64,000 nt of DNA. Origin: Chryseobacterium gleum. GTDB lineage: Bacteria; Bacteroidota; Bacteroidia; Flavobacteriales_D; Crocinitomicaceae. Shown one piece after another: positions 1-8,706 of this stretch. The notes beneath the pieces were generated by a model that ran no database searches, was not told where the DNA came from, and saw only the letters and a program-made list of their open reading frames with translations. The stretch is taken from positions 62,001 to 126,000 of the forward strand of contig CAMDAH010000005.1 of the NCBI GenBank assembly GCA_945888625.1. Direction: 5' to 3'. Within the stretch, counting starts at the first letter, position 1. Each line of letters starts with the position of its first letter. Both the position numbers and the translations under genes were made by a program.

Positions 1-90
1 CTCAATGACCCCCGGCTTCAGAACATTTTGAGCAAAATCTCTAGCCGCTTCCTGTACAGCTTTTTGTTCCTCAGTTAATTCAAAATTCAT
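1..90 (-). CDS. Acyl-CoA dehydrogenase, N-terminal fragment cut by the window edge
   Basis: Only the first 30 codons are inside the window, read leftward from an ATG at 90. The start MNFELTEEQKAVQEAARDFA is the typical first helix of the FAD-dependent acyl-CoA dehydrogenase family (the E/D-E-Q-x-x-x-x-x-x-x-x-x-F-A pattern), which oxidises acyl-CoA thioesters to enoyl-CoA in fatty-acid or branched amino-acid degradation. Catalytic and FAD-binding parts lie outside, so substrate class cannot be judged. It is divergent from anmK, with a candidate promoter in the 71-base gap. Confidence 0.8.
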   Translation of the reverse strand, partial: MNFELTEEQKAVQEAARDFAQNVLKPGVIE

Positions 91-116
91 AGTAGTTAGT
101 TATAACATTATATTTA

Positions 117-124
117 CAAAAATA
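117..124 (-). promoter_or_regulatory. Candidate -7 element for the acyl-CoA dehydrogenase gene
   Basis: On the minus strand this reads TATTTTTG, an exact match to the Bacteroidota -7 consensus TAnnTTTG, 26 bases upstream of the start codon. I see no TTG at the expected -33 distance, so the call rests on the -7 element alone. Confidence 0.4.
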
Positions 125-161
125 ATTGATTTTTGTTCCTTACGTCTTAAATAATTCAGAA

Positions 162-1223
162 ATGACACAAATAATTGGATTAATGTCCGGAACATCAAAA
201 GATGGTTTAGACATCGCTCATGTGTCCTTTGTCAATACCAATGGAAATTACACATTCGAACTACATCATTACGAAACAATCCCGTACACTATTTCATTAT
301 TAAACGCACTTAATGAAATTGAAACCTTGTCGGCCAGCACTATTTTTCATTTAGATAAGCAAATCGGTCAGTTTTATGCGCAATGTGTTAATGAATTTAT
401 AAGAAAATTCACAATTGACAAGAACAATATTACTGCAATTGCAAGTCACGGCCAAACAATTTTTCATCAACCAGAAAAAGGTTTTTCAACTCAAATTGGG
501 TGTGGAACTACCTTGGCATTCGTTACAGGCATAAAAGTAATTAATGATTTTAGAAATAAAGACATCCTCGCAGGTGGTCAAGGTGCACCCTTAGTTCCTC
601 TTGGAGATAATCATTTATTTGCTAATAAAGCCGCTTCATTTTTAAACATCGGTGGCTTTGTAAATATAAGTTATCCTGAAAAAGGCAAAATGATAGCATT
701 TGATGTTTGTCCAGGTAATATTCCGCTCAACCTATTTGCAATTAAATACGGAGTAGAATTTGATGCAGGGGGAGAAATTTCGAAAAGTGGAGAGGTAAAT
801 GACCACTTGTTGGCCACCTTAAACCAGCTTGATTTTTATAAAATTACAGGCGCCAAATCCCTTGGAACAGAATGGTTGAATGCTGAATTTCTTCCATTAC
901 TCGACATTGCGTCTGCTGCCAGCACCATTATGCGTAGTGTAATCGAACACGAGGCCATTCAAATCGCGCAGGTATTAAATAGCGCAACGCTAAAATCAGT
1001 GCTTATTACAGGAGGAGGCGCTAAAAACCACTTTCTAATCGAACGAATTGGCGCCCATTATTCAGGTGAAATAATTATCCCAAATCAAGAAATCATCGAT
1101 TTCAAAGAAGCAATCATCTTTGGATTTTTAGGTTTTAGATACTTAGAAAATAAAGCGACGAACTGTCCAAGTGCCACAGGTTCATCGAATGAGGTGGTAG
1201 CTGGAGTGCTCCATAAGCCATAA
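162..1223 (+). CDS. anmK: Anhydro-N-acetylmuramic acid kinase
   Basis: AnmK cleaves and phosphorylates 1,6-anhydro-MurNAc to MurNAc-6-phosphate in cytoplasmic peptidoglycan recycling. The phosphate loop GLMSGTSKDGLDIA is at residues 6-19, followed by SHGQT (95-99), GQGAPLVP (139-146), NIGGFVN (162-168) and TGGGAKN (283-289), the ASKHA-fold landmarks of this family. The motif usually written DTGPxN reads DVCPGN here (181-186), keeping the Asp. I start at ATG 162 because the open frame upstream begins with TTG and adds 12 residues that precede the conserved N-terminus. At 353 aa it is a little shorter than the 369 aa E. coli enzyme. It stands alone, divergent from an acyl-CoA dehydrogenase gene. 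Confidence 0.93.
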   Translation: MTQIIGLMSGTSKDGLDIAHVSFVNTNGNYTFELHHYETIPYTISLLNALNEIETLSASTIFHLDKQIGQFYAQCVNEFIRKFTIDKNNITAIASHGQTIFHQPEKGFSTQIGCGTTLAFVTGIKVINDFRNKDILAGGQGAPLVPLGDNHLFANKAASFLNIGGFVNISYPEKGKMIAFDVCPGNIPLNLFAIKYGVEFDAGGEISKSGEVNDHLLATLNQLDFYKITGAKSLGTEWLNAEFLPLLDIASAASTIMRSVIEHEAIQIAQVLNSATLKSVLITGGGAKNHFLIERIGAHYSGEIIIPNQEIIDFKEAIIFGFLGFRYLENKATNCPSATGSSNEVVAGVLHKP

Positions 1224-1301
1224 CTAAAAAGCCAGCAAATTAAGGACTTCGCTAAAAAGGGTTTAAATATCGTACCTTCGTCGCTGAAATTTAAATCGAA
1301 C

Positions 1302-2531
1302 ATGAAAGAATTACTACAAAAATTTGAAAAAAAGCGACCTGAAATCGTTTTCGAGTGGAAAGATACGGAGACGGAAGCAGAGGGATGGGTAGTAATCAAC
1401 AGCCTGCGTGGCGGTGCAGCGGGAGGAGGAACACGTATGCGCCTCGGTCTTGACAAAAGAGAAGTGGAGTCATTGGCTAAAACCATGGAAGTTAAATTCA
1501 CTGTCGCCGGCCCACCCATTGGTGGCGCTAAATCAGGGATCAATTTTGACCCAACAGATCCAAGAAAAAAAGGCGTACTAAAAAGATGGTTTAGTGCTGT
1601 TTCTCCTTTATTGAAAAACTACTACGGAACGGGCGGAGATCTAAATGTAGATGAAATTCATGAAGTTATTCCATTGACCGAAGATTGTGGCGTTTGGCAT
1701 CCGCAGGAAGGCGTTTTTAATGGTCATTTTCAACCTAAAGAATCGCAAAAAATTAATAGAATTGGTCAATTAAGACAGGGCGTTTCCAAAGTTGTTGAAA
1801 ACGCCGCCTATTCGCCTTCCACTAGTAAAAAATACCTAGTGGCAGACTTAATAACCGGTTTTGGTGTGGCGGCATCAATCCAATACTATTACAAAATATG
1901 GGGAGGTGAGCTGAAAGGAAAAAAAGTAATTGTCCAAGGATGGGGAAATGTTGGCTCAGCTGCAGCGTATTATCTTGCCAAAGAAGGCGCCCTAATTGTT
2001 GGTATTATTGACCGATTTGGTGGATTAATAAACGAGAATGGCTACAATTTCAAAGAAATTCGATCCTTGTATTTAGATAAGAAAGGAACAGCGCTTTCCC
2101 ACGAAAACTTATTGTCATACGATGACGTTAACGGCCGAATTTGGGATGTTCAAGCCGATGTCTTTATGCCTTGTGCAGGTAGTAGAATGATAACGGAAGA
2201 ACAACTTAATCGCATGCTTAAAAGTGGTGTTCAAGTGATTTCATCTGGAGCAAATGTTCCTTTTGCTGATCCTGAAATATTTTTTGGGCCAATAGCTGAA
2301 AAGGCTGATAACAACCTATCCTTAATCCCCGACTTTATTGCTAATTGTGGAATGGCGCGTGTATTTGCCTACTTAATGAGCAATGACATAGATAAAATTG
2401 AGGACCAAGCTATTTTTGAAGACGCCGGTTCTACCATAGAAAATGCCCTATTAACAACCTACAAAATTCATAAAAGCAAAACAGGTATTGCAAAGGCAGC
2501 ATTCGAAATCGCGCTAAATCAACTGGTGTAG
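1302..2531 (+). CDS. Glu/Leu/Phe/Val dehydrogenase family protein
   Basis: A NAD(P)-dependent amino-acid dehydrogenase that would interconvert an amino acid and its 2-oxo acid plus ammonium. The N-terminal dimerisation/substrate domain carries GGGTRM (41-46), Lys65, and the catalytic-lysine motif GGAKSG (Lys77). Asp113 lies in GTGGDLN. The Rossmann domain starts with GWGNVG (213-218), and Asp237 follows the second strand (GIIDRFG), which by analogy favours NAD+ over NADP+. The substrate cannot be read from these motifs. The family assignment is firm, glutamate versus branched-chain specificity is open. It starts 78 bases after anmK with TACCTTCG (one base off TAnnTTTG) upstream, so it probably has its own promoter. 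Confidence 0.9.
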   Translation: MKELLQKFEKKRPEIVFEWKDTETEAEGWVVINSLRGGAAGGGTRMRLGLDKREVESLAKTMEVKFTVAGPPIGGAKSGINFDPTDPRKKGVLKRWFSAVSPLLKNYYGTGGDLNVDEIHEVIPLTEDCGVWHPQEGVFNGHFQPKESQKINRIGQLRQGVSKVVENAAYSPSTSKKYLVADLITGFGVAASIQYYYKIWGGELKGKKVIVQGWGNVGSAAAYYLAKEGALIVGIIDRFGGLINENGYNFKEIRSLYLDKKGTALSHENLLSYDDVNGRIWDVQADVFMPCAGSRMITEEQLNRMLKSGVQVISSGANVPFADPEIFFGPIAEKADNNLSLIPDFIANCGMARVFAYLMSNDIDKIEDQAIFEDAGSTIENALLTTYKIHKSKTGIAKAAFEIALNQLV

Positions 2532-2653
2532 GCGACTAGCAAATAACATTAAAAAAAAATAGTACCTTTTTCGTTCATTTTAAGTTCTCTTGAAAGAACA
2601 ATTTATTGTGGATATCTAATTTTCTTTGTCAAAAAACGAAAATAGCAAATCCC

Positions 2654-2661
2654 TAATTTTG
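2654..2661 (+). promoter_or_regulatory. Candidate promoter (-7 element) for the exbB-exbD operon
   Basis: TAATTTTG matches TAnnTTTG exactly and lies 23 bases before the exbB start. A TTTG at 2625-2628 is upstream with 25 bases between, somewhat longer than the usual 19-21. Confidence 0.45.
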
Positions 2662-2684
2662 ACTATCATTCTATTAAAACGTTT

Positions 2685-3419
2685 ATGAAAAAGCAAATTA
2701 AACTTGTATTCACTTTTACCTTCGTACTACTAAGCGTAATTGCTATAGCGCAAGAGGCAGTTAAAGCCCCCGCTAAAAATACCTCAACTGACATCTCTGC
2801 TTTCGAATTTTTAATGAAAGGAGGTGTTTGGTTAATTCCAATCGGTCTATTGTTATTCTACTCCTTGGTGGTAATCGTAGAGAAATTTCGCTACATAAGA
2901 AAAATGACGAAGTACAATACGAGTCTTTTGGCTGATTTAAAAGATGATTTACTAGCGACAAATTACGATGCGGTTCTAAAAGTACTTGCCAAGGATAAAA
3001 CGGCTTTTGGAAGTGTTGTCAATGAAGGCGTGCAATCGTTGGATAGAGGTTACGTTGAAAGGCAGTCGAATATGGAGAAAGCAGCCAACATCGAAATTGG
3101 AAAAATGGAAAAGAACCTTGGTCATCTTGGACTCATCGCTGGGATTGCACCGACCTTAGGATTTATCGGAACCATTTCAGGAGTAATAAAAATTTTCTAC
3201 TCCATTTCTATCACGGAAAATGTGTCGATTGGAAATATTTCTGGAGGACTTTACGAAAAAATGATAAGTTCTGGATCTGGATTAGTAGTAGGTATTATTG
3301 CATTTGCAGGATATCATTTACTTAACGGTATGATTGATAATTATGCACTGAATATTCAAAAAGTGAGTTTAGATTTCGCAAACCTTCTTAGACAAAATAA
3401 TGGCAATCAAACGAAATAA
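2685..3419 (+). CDS. exbB: MotA/TolQ/ExbB-family proton channel protein
   Basis: The proton-channel subunit of the TonB energising complex in the inner membrane. The sequence shows a signal-peptide-like segment (1-22, ending IAIAQ), a membrane helix at about 46-65, a cytoplasmic stretch, and two further helices at about 145-172 and 196-217. GIAPTLGFIGTISGVI (153-168) is the conserved ExbB/TolQ channel signature. The extra N-terminal hydrophobic segment is common in Bacteroidota ExbB. The end overlaps exbD by 20 bases and a TonB-like gene follows, so ExbB is favoured over TolQ or MotA. Confidence 0.88.
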   Translation: MKKQIKLVFTFTFVLLSVIAIAQEAVKAPAKNTSTDISAFEFLMKGGVWLIPIGLLLFYSLVVIVEKFRYIRKMTKYNTSLLADLKDDLLATNYDAVLKVLAKDKTAFGSVVNEGVQSLDRGYVERQSNMEKAANIEIGKMEKNLGHLGLIAGIAPTLGFIGTISGVIKIFYSISITENVSIGNISGGLYEKMISSGSGLVVGIIAFAGYHLLNGMIDNYALNIQKVSLDFANLLRQNNGNQTK

Positions 3420-3795
3420 ACGCTTCCACGTCGAAGTAGCTACCTCCGCGCTAAGTGACATAATGTTTTTCTTACTCTTATTTTTCTTGATCATTTCCAC
3501 CTTGGCGAATCCTAATGTTATCAAAGTACCCCTGCCCAAATCTGATGCAAATGAAAAAACGAATAAACAACATGTAACTTTGACCGTTACCGAAGATAAA
3601 AAATACTTTGTCGATAAAGATGAAGTTACTAGAGAAGGTATCGAAGCAAAATTACTAATTGAAACGGCTAAACTTAACGATGAAACGGTTATACTAAGAA
3701 TCCCTAAAGAATCGCAAGTACAAGAATTGGTCGATTTATTGGGTATTGGCATGAAAAACAATTTAAAAATTATTATCGCTACAACAGAGGATTAA
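3400..3795 (+). CDS. exbD: ExbD/TolR-family biopolymer transport protein
   Basis: Partner of ExbB in converting the proton-motive force into TonB movement. This 131 aa protein has a short basic N-terminus, one membrane helix (about 20-38) and a periplasmic domain. Asp20, at the start of the helix (ALSDIMFFLLLFFLI), is in the place of the essential membrane Asp of ExbD and TolR. The gene overlaps exbB by 20 bases, implying translational coupling. A TolR role cannot be excluded by sequence alone, but no tolB or pal lies nearby. Confidence 0.88.
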   Translation: MAIKRNKRFHVEVATSALSDIMFFLLLFFLIISTLANPNVIKVPLPKSDANEKTNKQHVTLTVTEDKKYFVDKDEVTREGIEAKLLIETAKLNDETVILRIPKESQVQELVDLLGIGMKNNLKIIIATTED

Positions 3796-3863
3796 ATTAA
3801 CCAAAAAGTAACCATGAACTTGTTTCTTCGTTAGTACCTTTCAATTACTAAGCAAACTATTCC

Positions 3864-4580
3864 ATGTACTCAATCACCTATCAAAACACACACGAGAATA
3901 AAGAACGCCAAATAGCCATAATATCGTCTGTTATTTTCATTTCATCTGTTTTAATTAGCGCCTGCTTCATAAGACTATTTATACATGCTCCCTTACCAAA
4001 AGATCTCCCTCCACTTCGTTCCGATGAAGTGGTAAAAGAGTTTGTTATAGATAATGTCGAAATTGCAGAAACCGGAGGAAGCGACGGTGGGGGAACAGAA
4101 AATAATCAGCCCATAAATCCCGTAAAAACCAATACACCTGCCGTGGTTACGGGGAATGACTTTAAAGGACCTCCAGTAAATGGAAATAATGCTTCAACTA
4201 ATCCTTTTGGAACAGGGGGGACAGGTGGAGGAGTTGGTGCAGGACATGGTGCATTAAACGGAAATGGTTCCGGTGAAGGGGATGGAAACGATGATGGTCC
4301 GGGGAGAGGAACAGGCGATGGTAGAAATAGAGTGCGCTTAAACGACCCCATACTAGATAAATACAAAACAGATGTCGACATATTTGTACATCTAAAATTA
4401 ACGATCAATAGCGATGGAAATGTAATCAGCGGAATTAACATAACATCCAAAACAACCACTACCGATCAACGCATTATAAATGGTGTAATCAGCGAAGTAT
4501 TAAAACAAGTTAAATATAAACCAGAAAAAAATGTTGGTCTGCAATTTACTTTTGTAACCTGTAAAATTCGTGCTCAATAA
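3864..4580 (+). CDS. TonB-like energy transducer
   Basis: A 238 aa protein with the three-part layout of TonB: an N-terminal membrane anchor (about 17-38), a long periplasmic linker and a small C-terminal domain (about 155-238) of the form IFVHLKLTINSDGNV...VKYKP, which fits the TonB/TolA C-terminal fold. The linker is rich in Gly, Asn and Asp rather than the Pro-Lys rich type (for example GTGGTGGGVGAGHGALNG). It lies 68 bases after exbD with the near-consensus element TACCTTTC between, so it may be cotranscribed or separately started. The next gene, folC, overlaps its last 11 bases. Confidence 0.75.
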   Translation: MYSITYQNTHENKERQIAIISSVIFISSVLISACFIRLFIHAPLPKDLPPLRSDEVVKEFVIDNVEIAETGGSDGGGTENNQPINPVKTNTPAVVTGNDFKGPPVNGNNASTNPFGTGGTGGGVGAGHGALNGNGSGEGDGNDDGPGRGTGDGRNRVRLNDPILDKYKTDVDIFVHLKLTINSDGNVISGINITSKTTTTDQRIINGVISEVLKQVKYKPEKNVGLQFTFVTCKIRAQ

Positions 4581-5790
4581 TTACAAGCAAGCCATAGAAT
4601 GGTTATTTTGCCAATTCCCATCCTACCAAGAAATTGGATCAGCCGCATACAAACCGGGACTAGAACGCGTAAACACCTTGCTCAATTACTTTAATAATCC
4701 TCACCAAAAGACAAAAACAATTCATGTTGCTGGCACAAACGGAAAAGGATCTACGTGCTGTTTTTTAGCTTCTTTATTAAAGGAAAATGGCGGTAAAATT
4801 GGACTTTTCACCTCTCCCCACATTTTTGATTTCAGGGAAAGAATAAGAATAAATGGCAAAGAAATATCAGAGGAAGAAGTGCTTAGCATGTGCAATGAAA
4901 TAAAAACGGCTAACTTACCCATTCAACCATCATTTTTTGAAATTACATTCGTAATGGCGATGCTTCACTTTGAAGCGAACAACTGTGATGTAGCTGTTAT
5001 TGAAACAGGACTTGGAGGTAGATTAGACGCTACGAATGTAATTACCCCGCTTCTAAGTATTATTACGAATATTTCACTTGACCACCAATATTTATTAGGA
5101 AATTCGCTGAAAGAAATCGCCATGGAGAAAGCAGGAATAATTAAGCAGAAAATCCCTGTGCTGGTGGCCGAGCAGCGAATAGAACTTCAGCGCCTATTTG
5201 CCCAAAAAGCATCCTTAGAAAAATCAAAAATATATTATTTAAACCGATCGAAAATAACACCGTTTGCGATAGCGAGCTATCAACAAACCAACTTCCAAAC
5301 AGCCCTACAAGCCTTAGAAATAATCGAATATGAATTTACTGAAGAGTTGGTAAACAAAGCAATTAAGAATCTATTTCGCAACTCCGGATTGTTTGGACGA
5401 TTTCAGCAAATAAAAAATAATCCCAGAATAATTATTGACGCAGCGCATAATATAGGAGGCATACAAACACTGATTAGTGAATTGAATCAAACACCACCTA
5501 ACAAAATAAAATTTCTAATTGGTTTGACAAATGATAAAAACATCGAAGAACTTATCGGTGCATTTCCGCTGCAAAGCGAACTTCATTTCTGCGTTTTTAA
5601 AAATATGAGAAGCACAAGCTTTCAATCTTTTATAGAATTTACCAAAACGACAAAACGTGTTTGCAGAATACATAAAGCAGTTAATGCAGCAATAAAACAA
5701 TTAAGCAAGCAATCGGGGAGTGACGACACCATTATTATTTGCGGAAGTTTTTTTCTGCTCAGCGACCTAAAATTTAGACCTTTGGTCTGA
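4570..5790 (+). CDS. folC: Bifunctional folylpolyglutamate / dihydrofolate synthase
   Basis: A Mur-ligase-family enzyme that adds glutamate to folates (and possibly to dihydropteroate), using ATP in the cytoplasm. HVAGTNGKGSTC (52-63) is the P-loop, ETGLGGRLDATN (145-156) the second signature, EKAGIIK (186-192) follows, and DAAHN (290-294) marks the C-terminal domain. The 406 aa length is normal for FolC. The start is a GTG inside the end of the TonB-like gene, 11 bases of overlap, which places the two in one transcript. Whether it has both activities cannot be read from the motifs. Confidence 0.92.
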   Translation: MLNNYKQAIEWLFCQFPSYQEIGSAAYKPGLERVNTLLNYFNNPHQKTKTIHVAGTNGKGSTCCFLASLLKENGGKIGLFTSPHIFDFRERIRINGKEISEEEVLSMCNEIKTANLPIQPSFFEITFVMAMLHFEANNCDVAVIETGLGGRLDATNVITPLLSIITNISLDHQYLLGNSLKEIAMEKAGIIKQKIPVLVAEQRIELQRLFAQKASLEKSKIYYLNRSKITPFAIASYQQTNFQTALQALEIIEYEFTEELVNKAIKNLFRNSGLFGRFQQIKNNPRIIIDAAHNIGGIQTLISELNQTPPNKIKFLIGLTNDKNIEELIGAFPLQSELHFCVFKNMRSTSFQSFIEFTKTTKRVCRIHKAVNAAIKQLSKQSGSDDTIIICGSFFLLSDLKFRPLV

Positions 5791-5884
5791 AATAATTTTT
5801 GCTAAACTTTAAATTAATCGATTTTTACAAAAAAGAAAAATTTGAATAACCCAACTTTTTAATCGTATAAATTGTTAAAAAAAC

Positions 5885-6280
5885 ATGAATCAATCCATCG
5901 ACCAAAGAATTTGCAATATTCAGATTAGTGTAAAAAGCACCTTTCTACCTGCTGAGTCGTCTACACCTAACGGTCCTTTCCGCTATAAATACGACATTAC
6001 AATAACCAATCACCTACCTCATCCGGTGCAATTGATAAAAAGACATTGGAAGATTGAACATGTACTACTCGGAAATGCTGAGGTAGAAGGAGATGGCGTT
6101 ATAGGCCTTACGCCCAAAATTGAACCCAAGCAAAGTTTCGACTATTCGAGTTTTACCGAATTATACATGCCCTACGGACAAATGTCAGGACATTACTTGT
6201 TCAAAGATTTACTAAAAGGAGATGAATTCAGCGTTGAAATACCGACCTTCTTTCTCACCTACCCCATTCTTCTCAACTAA
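5885..6280 (+). CDS. apaG: ApaG domain protein
   Basis: A 131 aa single-domain protein of the ApaG family, a small immunoglobulin-like beta fold whose biochemical role is still uncertain (linked genetically to divalent-cation resistance and Ap4A metabolism in enterobacteria). Family landmarks are FRYKYDITITNHLPHPVQL (about 32-50), the RHWKI turn, and the Gly-rich EGDGVIGLTP loop followed by the acidic/aromatic C-terminal part. It is convergent with rsmG, and the two reading frames overlap by eight bases at their 3' ends, leaving no room for a separate terminator. Confidence 0.9.
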   Translation: MNQSIDQRICNIQISVKSTFLPAESSTPNGPFRYKYDITITNHLPHPVQLIKRHWKIEHVLLGNAEVEGDGVIGLTPKIEPKQSFDYSSFTELYMPYGQMSGHYLFKDLLKGDEFSVEIPTFFLTYPILLN

Positions 6281-6896
6281 GTACCACATGAATAACTTTT
6301 TTTGTTTCAAAAAATTCCCCTTCGTAAAATTCACTTAGCAGATACGCTTTGTTTTTCTGTTTTACCCCTGCCATTTCTTGTTCTAAATCGCCACCTTTCA
6401 AATAAAGTATGCCGTTTTTCAGTGCATGATTAGACCGCTTTTCCACTTTTTTGTCAACCCACGAAATAAAAGCTGGCATTGATGTTACAGCCCTGCTAAC
6501 GATGAAATCAAATTTACCAACCGTAGATTCTGCACGTTGATGAAAAGCAGTAACATTGGTTAGTTCCAACTCCTTTATAACTTCCTGAACAACTTTTATT
6601 TTCTTTCCTATGGAATCAACCAGCGTAAAGTGCACTTCAGGAAATAGAATAGCCAAAGGAATTCCCGGAAAACCACCACCAGTACCCACATCTAATACGC
6701 GTGTATCTTTTTTAAACGAAATTATTTTTGCAATCCCCAAAGAATGAAGAACATGGCGCTCGTAAAAGTTATCCATGTCTTTTCGAGAAATCACGTTAAT
6801 TTGCTCATTCCAAAATCGATAAATAGCGGGTAATTTTTCAAATTGTTGGATTTGCACCTTTGAAACAGCGCCAAAGTGAGCAGTAAGGTCTTTCAC
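6273..6896 (-). CDS. rsmG: 16S rRNA (guanine-N7)-methyltransferase RsmG (GidB)
   Basis: Methylates the N7 of G527 (E. coli numbering) in 16S rRNA with SAM. LDVGTGGGFPGIPLAI at 68-83 is the SAM-binding signature of RsmG, and RFWNEQINVISRKD (27-40) matches the N-terminal RsmG pattern. The 207 aa length is typical. The start is GTG at 6896, directly abutting the stop of the sigma-factor gene, so translation is very likely coupled. It is the last gene of a three-gene minus-strand operon after the glycosyltransferase and sigma-factor genes. Confidence 0.93.
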   Translation of the reverse strand: MKDLTAHFGAVSKVQIQQFEKLPAIYRFWNEQINVISRKDMDNFYERHVLHSLGIAKIISFKKDTRVLDVGTGGGFPGIPLAILFPEVHFTLVDSIGKKIKVVQEVIKELELTNVTAFHQRAESTVGKFDFIVSRAVTSMPAFISWVDKKVEKRSNHALKNGILYLKGGDLEQEMAGVKQKNKAYLLSEFYEGEFFETKKVIHVVLS

Positions 6897-7502
6897 TTAA
6901 ATTGTATCCTTTGTTTTTTCTATCATATTTGCCAAGAAATCCCTTGCACGAAATAATTGGGCTTTTACCGTTCCTAAGGGTAAATTTAATTGCTGAGCAA
7001 TTTCTTCGTAGCTCAGTTCATCGAAATAACGCTTCTCAACCAATTCCCGGTAACGCGGTTTCAACTTGCTAACCAATAAGCGCATGTGAACGATTCGCTG
7101 ACCATAAATCAACGATTCCTCCGGGTTGTGCGTCATGGATTTAGCATCAATCCTCCTTGTTTCACCATCAGCGTTAGAAATCCCCGTATCCATACTTAAA
7201 ACATGAATGCGTTTTTTTCGAATAAAATCTATACAATTATTTGAAGCAATTTTAAACAACCACGTACTAAATGCAAAACTTGGTGAATACTGCTCCAAAC
7301 GATTAAATGCCTTTCCAAATGCCTCAATCGTTAAATCGTCTGCATCATCCTGATTCTTTACCATTTTATACATCATGAAATAAATAGACTCCCTGTAGCG
7401 ATCCATTAATTCCGCATATGCGGCTTGTTTACCTGTTTTTGCTGCTTCGACTAAAACAAAATCATGCTTTGCTTTATCTGATAAATGCGCGTTTTCTACC
7501 AT
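6897..7502 (-). CDS. ECF-type RNA polymerase sigma factor
   Basis: A 201 aa sigma-70 family protein with only regions 2 and 4. Region 2 covers roughly residues 23-98 (MDRYRESIYFMMYKMVKN ... STWLFKIASNNCIDFIRKKR), and region 4 about 140-198 with the helix-turn-helix DELSYEEIAQQLNLPLGTVK. No anti-sigma gene is adjacent, which is unlike classical ECF pairs. Instead it is placed between a membrane glycosyltransferase (7-base overlap) and rsmG. Its regulon is unknown. The linker between regions 2 and 4 is longer than in minimal ECFs and includes a stretch with ADGETRRIDAKSM. Confidence 0.9.
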   Translation of the reverse strand: MVENAHLSDKAKHDFVLVEAAKTGKQAAYAELMDRYRESIYFMMYKMVKNQDDADDLTIEAFGKAFNRLEQYSPSFAFSTWLFKIASNNCIDFIRKKRIHVLSMDTGISNADGETRRIDAKSMTHNPEESLIYGQRIVHMRLLVSKLKPRYRELVEKRYFDELSYEEIAQQLNLPLGTVKAQLFRARDFLANMIEKTKDTI

Positions 7503-8629
7503 TTTTTATACCTTTTATGATCGGAAAAATTATACAACATGGGCATTAATAATGCATGTCCCAAATCCCATAATGGGAAGGTAAGTGCAAAACCTTTTTC
7601 GTTTAATTTACGAAGGCATTTCCCCTGCACAAGCCACTTTACTAATATCACAATTCCAAATAATATTAAAGTAACCAAAATCCTTTCCGAATCCAACAGC
7701 AAAATAAAACAAGTTAACCAAGCTAATAACAAGGATATAGGATATATTCCTAACAATGCTTTCTTAATAAAATTATATCGACTAGAAGTTGTGTAATGCC
7801 TTGTTTTTTGCTTTACCCAACTTTTCCAGGTTAGTGATGCGTTTGAATAACAATAGGTCTCTGGCGAAATCTGTATGGTATAATTTTGATTAATCGCCGC
7901 TTCTTGTATAAATAAATCGTCGTCTCCCGATGGCAAAGCATAATGAGATTTAAACCCGTTAACCGCCTCAAATACTTTTTTTGTGTAAGCCATGTTTCTA
8001 CCCACTCCCATGTATGGCAGCCTCGCTAGCGCCATGGACAAATAACTTACGCCTATAAAAGCGGTATCATAACGAATAATTCTATTTATTATTCCTTTTG
8101 TCTTGAAATAAGGCGCAAAACCCAATACAATTTGTTTTTTTTCACTAAAACTTTCACTCATAATTCGTAGCCATTGGTTACTTGCTGGCTTACAGTCCGC
8201 GTCAGTAAAAACCAGCTGTTCGTATTTCGCTGCTTTTACCCCCAAAGTAATCGACAACTTTTTACCGGGCAATAAATGCTTATTTTTAGGAAGTTCCACA
8301 ACGCGCAAATTTTTATGCTTTAGGCAAAGCGCTTTTAAAAGCCAAGCGCTATCGTCAACAGATTGATTATTTACGATAATCACCTCAAATTCAGGATAAT
8401 CTTGCGTCAATATATGAGGTAAATTTTCGTATAAATTATCCGATTCGTTTCTTGCTGCGATAATAATACTAACGGGAATAAAAGTGGGTTTTTCTATTTT
8501 CTTTTCGCTGTAGAAGGCGAATCTCGCAAATACAAAGACAACATAAAATAATTGAAATGCAACGGAAATTAAAAACACACTAAATAATATTGAAAAAATA
8601 TCCCATGTCCAATGGGTAAATGTGAGCAT
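7496..8629 (-). CDS. Family 2 glycosyltransferase, membrane-anchored
   Basis: A GT-A fold transferase using a nucleotide sugar. The N-terminal helix (about 10-38) precedes SIIIAARNESDNL, the GT2 start. The metal-binding DxD equivalent is DADCKP (Asp143, Asp145), with SGDDDLFIQEA and QKTRHYTTSSRYN as the acceptor and Q/RxxRW-like motifs. About three C-terminal helices end the protein, the topology of processive or lipid-linked GT2 enzymes. I start at the ATG at 8629 rather than an in-frame ATG at 8662, because the latter adds an atypical Cys-rich leader and would lie in the divergent promoter region with tgt. The acceptor is unknown; glycolipid or exopolysaccharide is possible. Confidence 0.85.
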   Translation of the reverse strand: MLTFTHWTWDIFSILFSVFLISVAFQLFYVVFVFARFAFYSEKKIEKPTFIPVSIIIAARNESDNLYENLPHILTQDYPEFEVIIVNNQSVDDSAWLLKALCLKHKNLRVVELPKNKHLLPGKKLSITLGVKAAKYEQLVFTDADCKPASNQWLRIMSESFSEKKQIVLGFAPYFKTKGIINRIIRYDTAFIGVSYLSMALARLPYMGVGRNMAYTKKVFEAVNGFKSHYALPSGDDDLFIQEAAINQNYTIQISPETYCYSNASLTWKSWVKQKTRHYTTSSRYNFIKKALLGIYPISLLLAWLTCFILLLDSERILVTLILFGIVILVKWLVQGKCLRKLNEKGFALTFPLWDLGHALLMPMLYNFSDHKRYKKW

Positions 8630-8674
8630 ACTCCTACAATTTGTACAAAGATGAGGTAGCAAATTAAATACACG

Positions 8675-8682
8675 TATCTTTG
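8675..8682 (+). promoter_or_regulatory. Candidate -7 element upstream of tgt
   Basis: TATCTTTG matches TAnnTTTG exactly, 24 bases before the tgt start. On the opposite strand CATCTTTG (8646-8653) is one base off and would serve the divergent glycosyltransferase gene, so this short gap probably holds both promoters. Confidence 0.45.
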
Positions 8683-8706
8683 TTTCGCTTTTTTTTCAAC
8701 ATTGTT

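Noticed and set aside
2607-2615. TGTGGATAT as a DnaA box
   Set aside because: A single copy with one mismatch, far from dnaA, in an exbB promoter region. Most likely chance.
4106-4459. Long open frame on the opposite strand of the TonB-like gene
   Set aside because: Its Pro/Gly-rich product is the mirror of the Gly-rich linker; the plus-strand gene fits its operon and family.
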